Origin: an uncultured Elusimicrobiales bacterium
GTDB taxonomy: Bacteria > Elusimicrobiota > Elusimicrobia > Elusimicrobiales > Elusimicrobiaceae
Reading direction: 5' to 3'
Length of the DNA: 45,588 nt
NCBI GenBank assembly: GCA_944326765.1
Contig: CALVFE010000006.1
Location: 1-45,588 of the forward strand
Below are positions 24,660-32,629 of the stretch, piece after piece. Below the pieces are notes generated by a model that was not told where the DNA came from, did no database searches, and saw only the letters and a list, made by a program, of their open reading frames with translations. The stretch's first letter is position 1; each line of letters begins with the position of its first letter. Both the position numbers and the translations under genes were made by a program.

Positions 24660-24688
24660 TTGAAACGGGAGTGGCAAAGTGCCATAAT
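24660..24688 (+). promoter_or_regulatory. Promoter of the glycyl-radical subunit gene
   Basis: TTGAAA (24660-24665) and CATAAT (24683-24688) are exactly 17 bases apart, each one base from consensus. The predicted leader of ~60 nt contains the hairpin ACGGG (24706-24710) / CCCGT (24718-24722). A larger stem, AACGGGA with TCCCGTT, could form on read-through RNA from nrdD. Confidence 0.6.
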
Positions 24689-24753
24689 AAAGGTAGCGGG
24701 TTTTCACGGGCCCGGTTCCCGTTTTACACGGTTATTATCTAGGAGACATTACC

Positions 24754-24966
24754 ATGACAGCACAGGAAAGACAAGTAGTCGAAAATAAAATTTCGGAACT
24801 TAAAAAAGAAATGAATGAAGTACACGGTTCTAAATGCGAAGTGTACTCCAGAGTCGTAGGCTATCTGCGCCCGGTACAAAACTGGAACAAAGGCAAAAAA
24901 GAAGAATTTGCCATGAGAAAAACCATGCACGTCGGCTGCGGCTGCGACTGCAACAGCGACAAATAA
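24754..24966 (+). CDS. Stand-alone glycyl-radical subunit of anaerobic ribonucleotide reductase
   Basis: A 70-residue protein that consists essentially of the segment missing from the upstream NrdD. RVVGYLRPVQNWNKGK (33-48) is the NrdD glycyl-radical loop, with Gly36 the predicted radical site, followed by EEFAMR. The N-terminus (residues 4-24) is a charged helix that could pair with the C-terminal helix of NrdD. The tail GCGCDC has three Cys (62, 64, 66). AGGAG lies eight bases before the ATG, and a sigma-70-like promoter lies upstream, so this is a real gene and not frameshift debris. The arrangement recalls YfiD/GrcA, the spare radical domain of pyruvate formate-lyase, except that here the reductase itself has no copy. 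Confidence 0.92.
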   Translation: MTAQERQVVENKISELKKEMNEVHGSKCEVYSRVVGYLRPVQNWNKGKKEEFAMRKTMHVGCGCDCNSDK

Positions 24967-24987
24967 ATTTTTCGGCAATGGGTTCTC

Positions 24988-25611
24988 ATGAAAATAGGCG
25001 GACTGATTAAATTTACGCTGATTGACTTCCCGGGCCGGCCGGCGGCGGTGATTTTTACGCAAGGGTGTAATTTTCGTTGCCGCTATTGCCATAATCCGGA
25101 GTTAGTGTATCCGCATATGTTCACGGAACCCGTTGCAGAAGAAGAAATCGATGCTTTTTTAAAACGGCGCCAAGGAACCTTGGAAGGCGTAGTGGTATCC
25201 GGCGGAGAACCAACGCTGCACGATGATTTGCCGCAGTTTTTGGCCAAAATCAAAGCGTTAGGCTATGCTGTTAAATTGGATACCAATGGCACGCGGCCGG
25301 AAATGCTCAGGCAGCTTCTCCAAGACAAATTAGTGGATTTTATCGCAATGGACTTAAAAGCCCCGCTGGAAAAATACGCACTTATCACGGGAGTGGAATT
25401 TAACCCAGCGATTCTGCGGGAGTCTATGGATCTAATCCGGCAGTCCGGTATAGGATATGAATTTCGAACCACTTATGACAAAGAAGTCTTAACCGATGCG
25501 GATATCGCTTCTTTATCTCAGCTGGTTGACGGAAAGAATTACCGGGTACAGGAATGTCTGCCAGTAGCGAAAGAAAAAGCAACGCTGAAAGTAATGCACA
25601 AAGAACTGTAA
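24988..25611 (+). CDS. nrdG: Anaerobic ribonucleotide reductase-activating radical-SAM protein (NrdG2 type)
   Basis: A radical-SAM glycyl-radical activase (207 residues). The opening GGLIKFTLIDFPG and the cluster motif CNFRCRYC (Cys27, 31, 34) are characteristic of the NrdG2 family. VVSGGEPTLH supplies the SAM-binding GGEP. It should generate the radical on Gly36 of the small subunit encoded 21 bases upstream. Activase recognition of a 70-residue protein, alone or docked on NrdD, is the unusual aspect. A strong terminator follows. Confidence 0.92.
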   Translation: MKIGGLIKFTLIDFPGRPAAVIFTQGCNFRCRYCHNPELVYPHMFTEPVAEEEIDAFLKRRQGTLEGVVVSGGEPTLHDDLPQFLAKIKALGYAVKLDTNGTRPEMLRQLLQDKLVDFIAMDLKAPLEKYALITGVEFNPAILRESMDLIRQSGIGYEFRTTYDKEVLTDADIASLSQLVDGKNYRVQECLPVAKEKATLKVMHKEL

Positions 25612-25635
25612 TCGATTAAAATCATATATAGAAAG

Positions 25636-25660
25636 ACCCCCGGCTATACCGGGGGTTTTT
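25636..25660 (+). terminator. Intrinsic terminator of the nrdD-nrdG cluster
   Basis: CCCCCGG (25637-25643) pairs with CCGGGGG (25649-25655) across CTATA, followed by five Ts. Confidence 0.92.
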
Positions 25661-25696
25661 AGTTTTTGCCCCAAAAACGACAGCTTATAAAAACAA

Positions 25697-26259
25697 TTAT
25701 CCCCCAGGGGTTGGGCACTTCAATTTAGTCCCGTCATTACAGCAATACACACCGGCAGCTGCCGGAGAATCCAGCCCGCAAAAGGCCGCACATAGTTTCA
25801 ATCCGGCCTCGTTTTTCCCACGACAACTTATTGTATCGCTCTGGTAGCAACGAATCGACCAATAATCATATTCTAAATTTCCTTTCGAAGAATAACGTAT
25901 AGCTTGTACATTTCCAATAGAAAAATCATAATTTATCATGTCAATTTGAAAACCATTTCCATTTGCGCCAGTTACCGGATTACCGTCTGTATAGTATCGC
26001 CGCCCTTCTGCGCCCGGGGGAGCAATATCTAAATCAGCGAAATCTTTGGTATATATATTATTTTGTAAAAAATAAAGACGTTGCGCTTTGGAAACACTGC
26101 CCATTAAAATAAGCGCTCTGCTATGCAGCTGCGTTCGACAGCTCTTGTATATTGCGAAAAAGCCGCTGCCGCTAATATGCCAACAATCAGCACAAATACC
26201 AGTAACTCTATTAAGGTAAACCCAACAGCCGCTTTACTACAACAAAACTGTTCTGCAAT
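25697..26259 (-). pseudogene. Type IV pilin-like gene disrupted by a single-base frameshift
   Basis: The minus-strand reading of ~26110-26230 gives the classic prepilin segment GFTLIELLVFVLIVGI, with Glu5, then AVERSCIAERL. It then meets a TAA in the run TTATTTTAATG. One base later in frame the reading continues as MGSVSKAQRLYFLQNN for 135 residues to 25697, with the conserved Elusimicrobia-like pilin pattern and six or more Cys. Adding one T to the four-T run (26106-26109) restores perfect spacing. No ATG precedes the N-terminal part; an ATT at 26259 follows a GAGGAAGG ribosome-binding sequence. The lesion is either decay, phase variation or a sequencing error. Confidence 0.8.
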
Positions 26260-26273
26260 TTCTTTTCCTTCCT

Positions 26274-26306
26274 CAAAAAAAGCCGCCCTTCATAAAGGGC
26301 GGCTTT
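26274..26306 (-). terminator. Terminator after the exported protein at 26332
   Basis: AAAGCCGCCCTT (26279-26290) pairs with AAGGGCGGCTTT (26295-26306), followed on the minus strand by seven Ts. It separates the exported-protein gene from the pilin remnant. Confidence 0.92.
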
Positions 26307-26331
26307 GATTAACTAGGCAAACAATAAAGAA

Positions 26332-27129
26332 TTAGTGTGCCAACTTTAAAAGATTTCTTCTAAAAGATTCTAACTGATCTTCAATCGGCCACACTTCGCA
26401 GGAATGATCCGCGAGAAAGGCAGAGGTAACAACCGTGGCCCCCCAACCGGATTTAATAGGCTCTTCAAGCGCTTCTGCCATAGCCTTTCCCAGAGAAGGA
26501 TCTTTTTTCATATTCCGATTAAACGAATCCATAACCGGCATCATACTCTGCAAAATCCAATCCGCCTTCAAGGTTTGGGACTCTCTGACATATTTGCGAT
26601 AAGAATCCAGCGCATATTGAAAATCTTCCGGGAACACCGTATTTTGCTGTATTTCCTTTACCTGCGACTGTGCCGACTTCTTGTTCTGACGAAGATCTTC
26701 ACGCAAAGCCTTTCCAAAAGCTTCAAACTTAACCTGTTCCGTTTCCCACAGCGTACATGATTCCATATTGATATAGGCGGATAAACGAATGGTGTTTTTA
26801 CCGTTCGCAATAGAAATAGGCTCATCAATCTGGGGAGCGATTTTTTGGGCTGCTTCTACAGATTTGGCACGCAAAATCATATATTCTACTCGCAGACCGT
26901 CCATCGATTGGAACATAAAATCATAATCATAATAGTTATAGGAAGCAACTTGTCTGCGGAAACTTTTTAGTGCGGATAAAACATTTTCCGTCAATGTATT
27001 AATTTGGGAAACTTGCTGACCCCGGGCTGTTTTGGCTGCTCGTTCAATAGCGGCTACATTAACGGAAGACTGGGCAAACAAACAGGGAGTCATAACGGCT
27101 AAAATCAACAATAAGGCTGTTTTTTTCAT
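26332..27129 (-). CDS. Exported protein of unknown function
   Basis: A signal peptide, MKKTALLLILAVMTPCLFA, is followed by ~245 residues that are mostly helical, with many Lys/Glu/Gln, and two well-separated Cys (in MESCTLWE and DHSCEVWP) whose similar contexts suggest an internal duplication or a disulfide. No family recognised. Each half contains a similar pattern of helix followed by a Cys-Glu/Thr-containing end, which supports a two-repeat structure. AAGGAG lies seven bases before the ATG. It has its own terminator; its promoter region is the 113-base gap to the aminopeptidase gene. Confidence 0.75.
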   Translation of the reverse strand: MKKTALLLILAVMTPCLFAQSSVNVAAIERAAKTARGQQVSQINTLTENVLSALKSFRRQVASYNYYDYDFMFQSMDGLRVEYMILRAKSVEAAQKIAPQIDEPISIANGKNTIRLSAYINMESCTLWETEQVKFEAFGKALREDLRQNKKSAQSQVKEIQQNTVFPEDFQYALDSYRKYVRESQTLKADWILQSMMPVMDSFNRNMKKDPSLGKAMAEALEEPIKSGWGATVVTSAFLADHSCEVWPIEDQLESFRRNLLKLAH

Positions 27130-27242
27130 AGCTTTCTCCTTATAAAATTCCTTCTTTACTTAAATTCTATTCTTTTCCCGCACCGGCAACAAGGGCCATA
27201 AGGCCTACTAGACGATAGGCCGTATGACCTATTTTGAAAATC

Positions 27243-28448
27243 CTAATAACGGAACTGCCCTCCCTCATAAATTACAGCACGCGATCCGTCTTTTAAGCGG
27301 GCAGTAACCGTTTTATTCTCGGTATTAATCAAATCCCAATGTAACGAGGAACTATTAAAACCGAGTTTTTCTTTCATCTTTCTATCCAAGCGCCGTTGTG
27401 ATCCGACAAAGGTATCGGCATAACTGGCGCCCACGGCGATGTGGCAATTTCCGTATTTGCCGCCGAAATTTTCATCATACAGAATATCGGCCATAAATTT
27501 GGTAATTTTAGAGAAACGGCGGTCGGTCAAAGAAAACTCGCCAATCTGCGCAGCGCCTCTATCCATTGCTAACATCTTACGCACGAACTCGGCGCCTTGT
27601 TCCGCATGGGCTCTGACAACGCGGCCTTTATCAAACTCCAAGCGCACCCCCTTTACATAATTGCCGCTGCGGTATGAAGACAAATCCGCAAAATAGACTC
27701 CGCGCGTACCGCGCCAATCGGGCGAAGTAAAAATTTCAAACGACGGCACATTGCAGCCGCCGCCGGCAATAAACTGGCGCTTTTCGCCCAAAAGCACTTC
27801 AAAATCCATATGGGCGGATTCCACCCGCAAGGTTTGAATAGGCATCGCAGAGAGCCATTTCCCGATTTCCGTAATTTGTTTTGTAACTTCCTGCCATTTT
27901 TTTACCGGATCTTTTTCGTTTAAAAAGCAAGCACGCGCCACTTGACTGGCATATTCCCGCACGGAAAGCCCTGCCCGCTTGGCCAGTTCTTCGGTGGGGT
28001 AGTTACATAATGTCCAGGCAAACAACCCTTTCTGTTCCCGAAGGTCTAAAATTTCACGCAGGGGTTTATGCGCCACCGCACTCTTGGCGATTCGGGCGGG
28101 ATCTACGGTTTTCAAATGCGTAAGATCTTCCGGCGCGCGCAGGGAAATCAGCCCGTTAATTCCCCCTTGAAATTCTTTTTCTCCCGCCGCCACGAAAGCG
28201 AGTTGTTTATCATCGGCGTTCAGATAAAACTCCTTGGAAAAATCTTCCGGCGCATTCATACGCAGAATCACGTTATAACGACGGGCTATCAACTTTGCAT
28301 AAAGCGCCCGCGCCAACGGCAAGGCGGATAGATCGCTTCGCAGCAATACACTGTCGTACGGTTTAAATTTTCCGTTTCGGCGGGCGGTTTCCATCGCCCA
28401 GATCATCACATCGGCATATTTTTCTTGTTGTATTTTGGTTAAAAACAT
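27243..28448 (-). CDS. M29-family metallo-aminopeptidase (AmpS/PepS-like)
   Basis: A cytoplasmic leucyl-type aminopeptidase with a two-metal centre (401 residues, normal length). M29 features are visible: NVPSFEIFTSP with the first Glu ligand, IGEFSL with the second Glu, GNCHIAVGASYADTF with His and Tyr, and SSLHWDLI with His and Asp. The substrate range cannot be read. It is divergent from the membrane-protein gene at 28509 and followed by the gap to the exported protein. Confidence 0.88.
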   Translation of the reverse strand: MFLTKIQQEKYADVMIWAMETARRNGKFKPYDSVLLRSDLSALPLARALYAKLIARRYNVILRMNAPEDFSKEFYLNADDKQLAFVAAGEKEFQGGINGLISLRAPEDLTHLKTVDPARIAKSAVAHKPLREILDLREQKGLFAWTLCNYPTEELAKRAGLSVREYASQVARACFLNEKDPVKKWQEVTKQITEIGKWLSAMPIQTLRVESAHMDFEVLLGEKRQFIAGGGCNVPSFEIFTSPDWRGTRGVYFADLSSYRSGNYVKGVRLEFDKGRVVRAHAEQGAEFVRKMLAMDRGAAQIGEFSLTDRRFSKITKFMADILYDENFGGKYGNCHIAVGASYADTFVGSQRRLDRKMKEKLGFNSSSLHWDLINTENKTVTARLKDGSRAVIYEGGQFRY

Positions 28449-28473
28449 TTTAGTTTCCCCTTTTCTTCATTAA

Positions 28474-28482
28474 TGTTATAAT
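28474..28482 (+). promoter_or_regulatory. Extended -10 upstream of the 28509 membrane protein
   Basis: TGTTATAAT is a perfect extended -10, 26 bases before the ATG. A GAGAG stretch near the start could act as ribosome-binding site. Confidence 0.5.
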
Positions 28483-28508
28483 ACAAAAAAAGAATGACGA
28501 GAGAAAAA

Positions 28509-29267
28509 ATGAAAAAATTATTGATGTTATCCCTTTTTTTCTGCTTGTTTGCACCGGCTTGGGGCAATATATCTCCGAAACCGGAGATGGAGTTTTCTTT
28601 TATCTACCAAACGGCGGACAAACCGGCCATCGATCCGCAGTTAAGCGAACAAATCCAGTGCCAAGACAATCAGTGTATCGAAAGCAAACCTCTCGGTGTT
28701 TATGGACTGCAAAAATTATACTGCAAAGCGGACGGTTGTTTTTCCATCGCTTACGCTTATGATCCCTATCAGAAATTAATTATTTCTTTTGCAGATGGAA
28801 CTAAAAAAGAGAGCAATGTATTTGCTGCCCCGGGGACTTTGCGTTCTCACTTTAATGTATATGTAAATCCAACGGACTTAACGGTGGAAATTGCCCCCAA
28901 ATCCACCGACAGCCGTGCATGGGTGCGCAAAGACGCGTGGGTTTCGCTGGCCATCATTTTGCTGTTGGAGTTGTTTGCGGCCGCCGCTTATCTTTCCTAC
29001 CGGGAAAAGAGTTTCACTATTTTGTATAGTGTAGGGCTGGCTAACTTACTTACTACGGCCGTTTCTTGGCTGCTTTTGGCCTTATATGTCAAAGAAACCG
29101 CTTTCTTATGGATATTCTGCTTAGTGGCCGAAGCTTTGATTATACGGCTGATGAATCCGCGAAAGATCTCCTTCCAGGACTCCGCCATGCTCAGCTTGGT
29201 AACCAACGTAACCAGTTACTCGCTGGGAATGATTTTTTCCTTTCTATTAGCGCCTCTTATCTTCTAG
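28509..29267 (+). CDS. Membrane protein with N-terminal exported domain, unknown function
   Basis: A signal peptide (MKKLLMLSLFFCLFAPAWG) precedes a ~120-residue extracytoplasmic domain containing four Cys (IQCQDNQC, LYCKADGC), probably two disulfides, and then four to five transmembrane helices from residue ~145 to the end. No family recognised. The Cys pairs and following helices suggest a sensor or assembly factor, but this is guesswork. The ATG at 28509 is preferred to one five codons upstream because it starts the signal peptide. Confidence 0.7.
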   Translation: MKKLLMLSLFFCLFAPAWGNISPKPEMEFSFIYQTADKPAIDPQLSEQIQCQDNQCIESKPLGVYGLQKLYCKADGCFSIAYAYDPYQKLIISFADGTKKESNVFAAPGTLRSHFNVYVNPTDLTVEIAPKSTDSRAWVRKDAWVSLAIILLLELFAAAAYLSYREKSFTILYSVGLANLLTTAVSWLLLALYVKETAFLWIFCLVAEALIIRLMNPRKISFQDSAMLSLVTNVTSYSLGMIFSFLLAPLIF

Positions 29268-29304
29268 TTTCACGATGCTTTTTAGAAAGAGAGAAATTTT
29301 TGAA

Positions 29305-30078
29305 TCAAAATAAAAGAAGCGATACCGCCATTATCATCATTCCCCCCACTACGCCCCAAATCACTTTATGTCCGTCCCCATATTCATGGGCGGTAGGGAG
29401 CAGCTCGTCTAACGCGATATATATCATAATCCCGGCAATCAGCGCAAACAACACGCCAAAGGCAGCCTCATGCAAAAAAGAACGCAGCACAAAAAATCCT
29501 AATACCGCCCCCACCGGTTCCGCCATACCGGATCCGGCGCTGTACCAAAACGCTTGTTTGCGGCTGCCCGTAGCGTGATAGACCGGCAACGCCACCGCCA
29601 CCCCTTCCGGGATATTGTGAATGGCCACGGCCACTGCGATCGAAACCCCCAGCGCAGCATCTTGCATAGTAGCCATAAAAGTAGCTAGTCCTTCCGGGAA
29701 ATTATGTATAGCCAGCGCCAATGCGGTAAAAAGTCCTAAGTGTTTCAGTTTAGCGGTTTTATCCAGCGTATGTTCTTCCAGATGGTGAGAAGGCAACAAC
29801 GTATCAATCAGCCATGCCAGCACAATGCCCAAAAAGAATAACCCCGTAGCCGCCCAAGCGCCGGATTTTTCTCCATATAACGCGCCCAGCGATTGGGCGG
29901 CTTGCGGAAGGATTTCCATAAAAGAAACATAAATCATTACCCCGGCCGAAAAGCCCAGCCCCAAAGATAGAACGGATAAATTCTCTTTCTTAATCACAAA
30001 AGCCAATGCACCGCCTGCCGCGGTGGCCGCACCGGCTAAAAAACTTAATAGAAAAGCCGTTAAAACAGTTTGTTCCAT
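29305..30078 (-). CDS. zupT: ZIP-family divalent metal transporter (ZupT-like)
   Basis: An eight-helix importer of zinc, iron or manganese. The two binding-site helices carry HNFPEGLATF and HNIPEGVAVA, the ZupT signature. The His/Glu-rich loop SHHLEEH lies between helices 3 and 4. The start MEQTVLTAF at 30078 is preferred over a longer reading that would add an N-terminal hydrophobic segment over a terminator. TATATT (minus strand, 30085-30090) ends six bases before the ATG with no Shine-Dalgarno, so this too may be leaderless. It converges with the membrane-protein gene, leaving 37 bases. Confidence 0.9.
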   Translation of the reverse strand: MEQTVLTAFLLSFLAGAATAAGGALAFVIKKENLSVLSLGLGFSAGVMIYVSFMEILPQAAQSLGALYGEKSGAWAATGLFFLGIVLAWLIDTLLPSHHLEEHTLDKTAKLKHLGLFTALALAIHNFPEGLATFMATMQDAALGVSIAVAVAIHNIPEGVAVALPVYHATGSRKQAFWYSAGSGMAEPVGAVLGFFVLRSFLHEAAFGVLFALIAGIMIYIALDELLPTAHEYGDGHKVIWGVVGGMMIMAVSLLLF

Positions 30079-30116
30079 AAGGATAATATACAAAAAAATA
30101 CTTACCGCTAAACTAC

Positions 30117-30153
30117 AAAAAACTCCAAGCAAAAAGCTTGGAGTTTTTATAAA
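30117..30153 (-). terminator. Terminator of the Cys-rich secreted protein pair
   Basis: AAAAACTCCAAGC pairs with GCTTGGAGTTTTT (30136-30148) across five As, with T-rich flanks. It lies directly past the 30162 stop codon. Confidence 0.9.
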
Positions 30154-30161
30154 AACAAGGC

Positions 30162-31253
30162 CTACCAACCATTTTTACAACGATAACTTTTTCCCTGTTG
30201 CTTATTACATCGCCAGACTTGGCAAGCTCCCTCAAATTTAGCGATTGTAGGCTCGTCTGACCAGCTGCCCGTCCAATCACACTCTATTCTAGAATTCCAT
30301 TCAAAAACAACACAGGTTTTCCCCACGTCCCACTCGGCCGCGCAGCTACCATTGCTAGCCTCACTGCAAGCCTCCGGTCCGGAGGAACCATGGCCGTATC
30401 CTACCACCTGAATTCCACGGCTTGCCGCCACGGCAGGCCCTTTCCAGCATGGATACTCATCATTTACATAATGCCCGGGTGTTCCGATACAATAGCCATA
30501 AGTGCTATTATTAGAAGCTTTTCGAGAACAAGATTTAACTTTCCAATCAGATCCCAACCACCCTTCCACAGTATTACCTGAGTCCCCCCACGAGAAAGTG
30601 CTTTCTCCCGGACAATCCTTATAGCAAATAGAATCGCTTACAGAAACCCCGGGACAACATTCGCTTTTGTGGGCTTGCTTATATGCTGTATTAGAACAGT
30701 CCGCTTCCACTTCTTTAGCAGTACCGCAAGCCAAATAAATCTCGTCCGCGCCTTTTAAACGCAGCTTTTTCCAAGACATCTGCGGAGCCCCGTCCGCCCC
30801 GGTAGAAGCGCAACTGGGAAAATTATTTTTAATTCTGTCAGGAAATAGTTTTAATACTTCTAAATTCATCTGATCGGCCTCTACACTATATCCATCTGTC
30901 ATTGTATTAATACGCACGCTATCATCAAAATTTAAAACAGATGCGCCATTAGATGTTCCCATATTTACTGTCGTACTTGCAATTGCCGCCGCCGGCTGAT
31001 TCAGATGCAACGCTCCTTTATTTAAATAAACATTTGTAGCTCTTAAGGGGATCAACCCCGCTGCCCCGCTTTCATTACATCCCAAATTCATTTCACATAC
31101 ACTGGCTACTCCCACATCTAATTGTTTTTGAACATTAATTTTACTATAGGCTACATAAGGTATAGGAAAATAGGTTACCATACTAATCGTATTTTCCGCC
31201 CACAAGCCCGATGGAACAAGACATATTCCTAATATCGCTAGAATATTTTTCAT
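30162..31253 (-). CDS. Cys-rich secreted protein, paralogue A
   Basis: A signal peptide (MKNILAILGICLVPSGLWA) precedes a 344-residue secreted body. The start ISMVTYFPIPYVAYSKI, a beta-helix-like Asn/Ala/Gly-rich middle, and a Cys-rich C-terminal half with over 20 Cys distinguish it. The block HKSECCPGVSVSDSICYKDC and the last residues RCKNGW are shared with the adjacent gene, so the two are paralogues. No known domain. Likely surface or outer-membrane-associated and disulfide-stabilised. It is separated from paralogue B by 49 bases and shares its terminator. Confidence 0.75.
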   Translation of the reverse strand: MKNILAILGICLVPSGLWAENTISMVTYFPIPYVAYSKINVQKQLDVGVASVCEMNLGCNESGAAGLIPLRATNVYLNKGALHLNQPAAAIASTTVNMGTSNGASVLNFDDSVRINTMTDGYSVEADQMNLEVLKLFPDRIKNNFPSCASTGADGAPQMSWKKLRLKGADEIYLACGTAKEVEADCSNTAYKQAHKSECCPGVSVSDSICYKDCPGESTFSWGDSGNTVEGWLGSDWKVKSCSRKASNNSTYGYCIGTPGHYVNDEYPCWKGPAVAASRGIQVVGYGHGSSGPEACSEASNGSCAAEWDVGKTCVVFEWNSRIECDWTGSWSDEPTIAKFEGACQVWRCNKQQGKSYRCKNGW

Positions 31254-31302
31254 ATTTTTACCCTTTTGCCGAATCCATACATAAAGAACTTAAATTTTTC
31301 TT

Positions 31303-32424
31303 TTACCATCCATTCTTACACCTACCGACAGCAGTATAATCTTTTACACAAATAGCGCTCATCTCTTTGGGGTAAGGATTCCACGAAGTGAAAGGAGAAC
31401 CCAGTGTTCCATCAAAGTTATAATTTCGATAACAAGTAATGCTCCCCCCCATAACCAGCGCCACGCAATACTTATTTTCCAAACTTGCCGTACATTCGTT
31501 CCATTGGTCGCAGGCTTCCAAGAAAGGCGACGTATCCGAGGTATTAACAAAAAGCAAATAATATCCCCGTGCAGACATATACTGACGTGGCAAGAAAGAA
31601 GACTGGTAATTGCCCGTCAAATTCGCTTCATTAATGGGAATCTCGCAGCGCGTGGAAGAACATTGGCACATCTCAGCTGCAGACGGTACCGGAGCAGGCC
31701 AACTATACCCATAAAACTCCCATTGATATGTTTCCTCACAATCTTTATAGCAAATAGTATCTGTTTGAGGTACATCAGGACAACATTCTGCTTTATGCGT
31801 GCTCTTATAACTTACATCTGTACAGGAATCCAAGGCTACGGTGCTCTTCAGCAAATAACTAGTATAGGAATTGCCCCAAGAAGAACAATAGCCGCTGCTG
31901 CAATCATAGTCTTTGGTATAGGAATTGTTCCACTCCAGCTCGACTCCGTCGCCGCCGCCAGAAATTTCTGCATCTTCACCAATGCTTAGCGCATCGGCTT
32001 TGGCACCTTTTACCGTCATACTGGTAGTATATAATGTGTCCGCCACCTCACTAGTGGCAGATACAGAATTGGTCAAATCTACCTCTTTAGCCATTAATCG
32101 CCCACCTGTTACGGTACCTCCGGAATAGATATTCAATCCCCCGCTTCCAATCCGGTACTCCGCCGTGTTTCCACCCAATGAGGTATTAGCAAGCAAAGTA
32201 AGTTTTTGCAAATAAGCATTAGCTCCTTGAAGTTTTATTTTTCCTACACCTACCAAGCTATTGCAAAAGCTTACAGAAGGAGCAACTGTAGCGATTGAGT
32301 GATCGGCTGTATCCAGCTGGGAAAACGTACCTACTGGAGAAGATAATATTGTTACAAACTGCATATTTTCCGCAAATATTAACTGGCCATTTAATAGAAA
32401 AAAAACCAAAATTATTTTTTTCAT
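31303..32424 (-). CDS. Cys-rich secreted protein, paralogue B
   Basis: A signal peptide (MKKIILVFFLLNGQLIFA) starts at 32424; an upstream in-frame start at 32487 is less likely. The body repeats the architecture of paralogue A: a Ser/Thr/Gly-rich N-terminal half likely to form beta structure (for example GGLNIYSGGTVTGGRL), then a Cys-rich half with HKAECCPDVPQTDTICYKDC and the ending GRCKNGW. About 20 Cys overall. Function unknown; a surface adhesin or cell-wall component is plausible but not shown. A GGGGTG stretch lies near the start as ribosome-binding site. Confidence 0.75.
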   Translation of the reverse strand: MKKIILVFFLLNGQLIFAENMQFVTILSSPVGTFSQLDTADHSIATVAPSVSFCNSLVGVGKIKLQGANAYLQKLTLLANTSLGGNTAEYRIGSGGLNIYSGGTVTGGRLMAKEVDLTNSVSATSEVADTLYTTSMTVKGAKADALSIGEDAEISGGGDGVELEWNNSYTKDYDCSSGYCSSWGNSYTSYLLKSTVALDSCTDVSYKSTHKAECCPDVPQTDTICYKDCEETYQWEFYGYSWPAPVPSAAEMCQCSSTRCEIPINEANLTGNYQSSFLPRQYMSARGYYLLFVNTSDTSPFLEACDQWNECTASLENKYCVALVMGGSITCYRNYNFDGTLGSPFTSWNPYPKEMSAICVKDYTAVGRCKNGW

Positions 32425-32614
32425 ATAAAAAACACCCCTGTGCCCTGTTTTTAATAGAATAAGATATCTTTTTAAAAAAACAAGCACTTTCCATAAAAAA
32501 ACAGGATTTTGTTCTTAACTAGCAGATAATCTATCAAAAAGAAAAAATGAAGTCAAGAATTTGTCTTTAATAAAATTGCGGGAATTTTCCTTTTTCAAGA
32601 TCTCTTTTTGAAAT

Positions 32615-32623
32615 TGTTATAAT
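32615..32623 (+). promoter_or_regulatory. Extended -10 promoter of the Pif1-like helicase
   Basis: TGTTATAAT ends six bases before the ATG at 32630. With transcription starting about seven bases after the -10, the mRNA would begin at the start codon. Confidence 0.55.
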
Positions 32624-32629
32624 AGGATT

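Noticed and set aside
24598..24753. NrdD broken by a frameshift, with the small protein as its C-terminal debris
   Set aside because: There are 153 bases of noncoding DNA with a promoter, and the small gene has its own ATG and AGGAG. Both proteins have sensible termini, so they are two genes.
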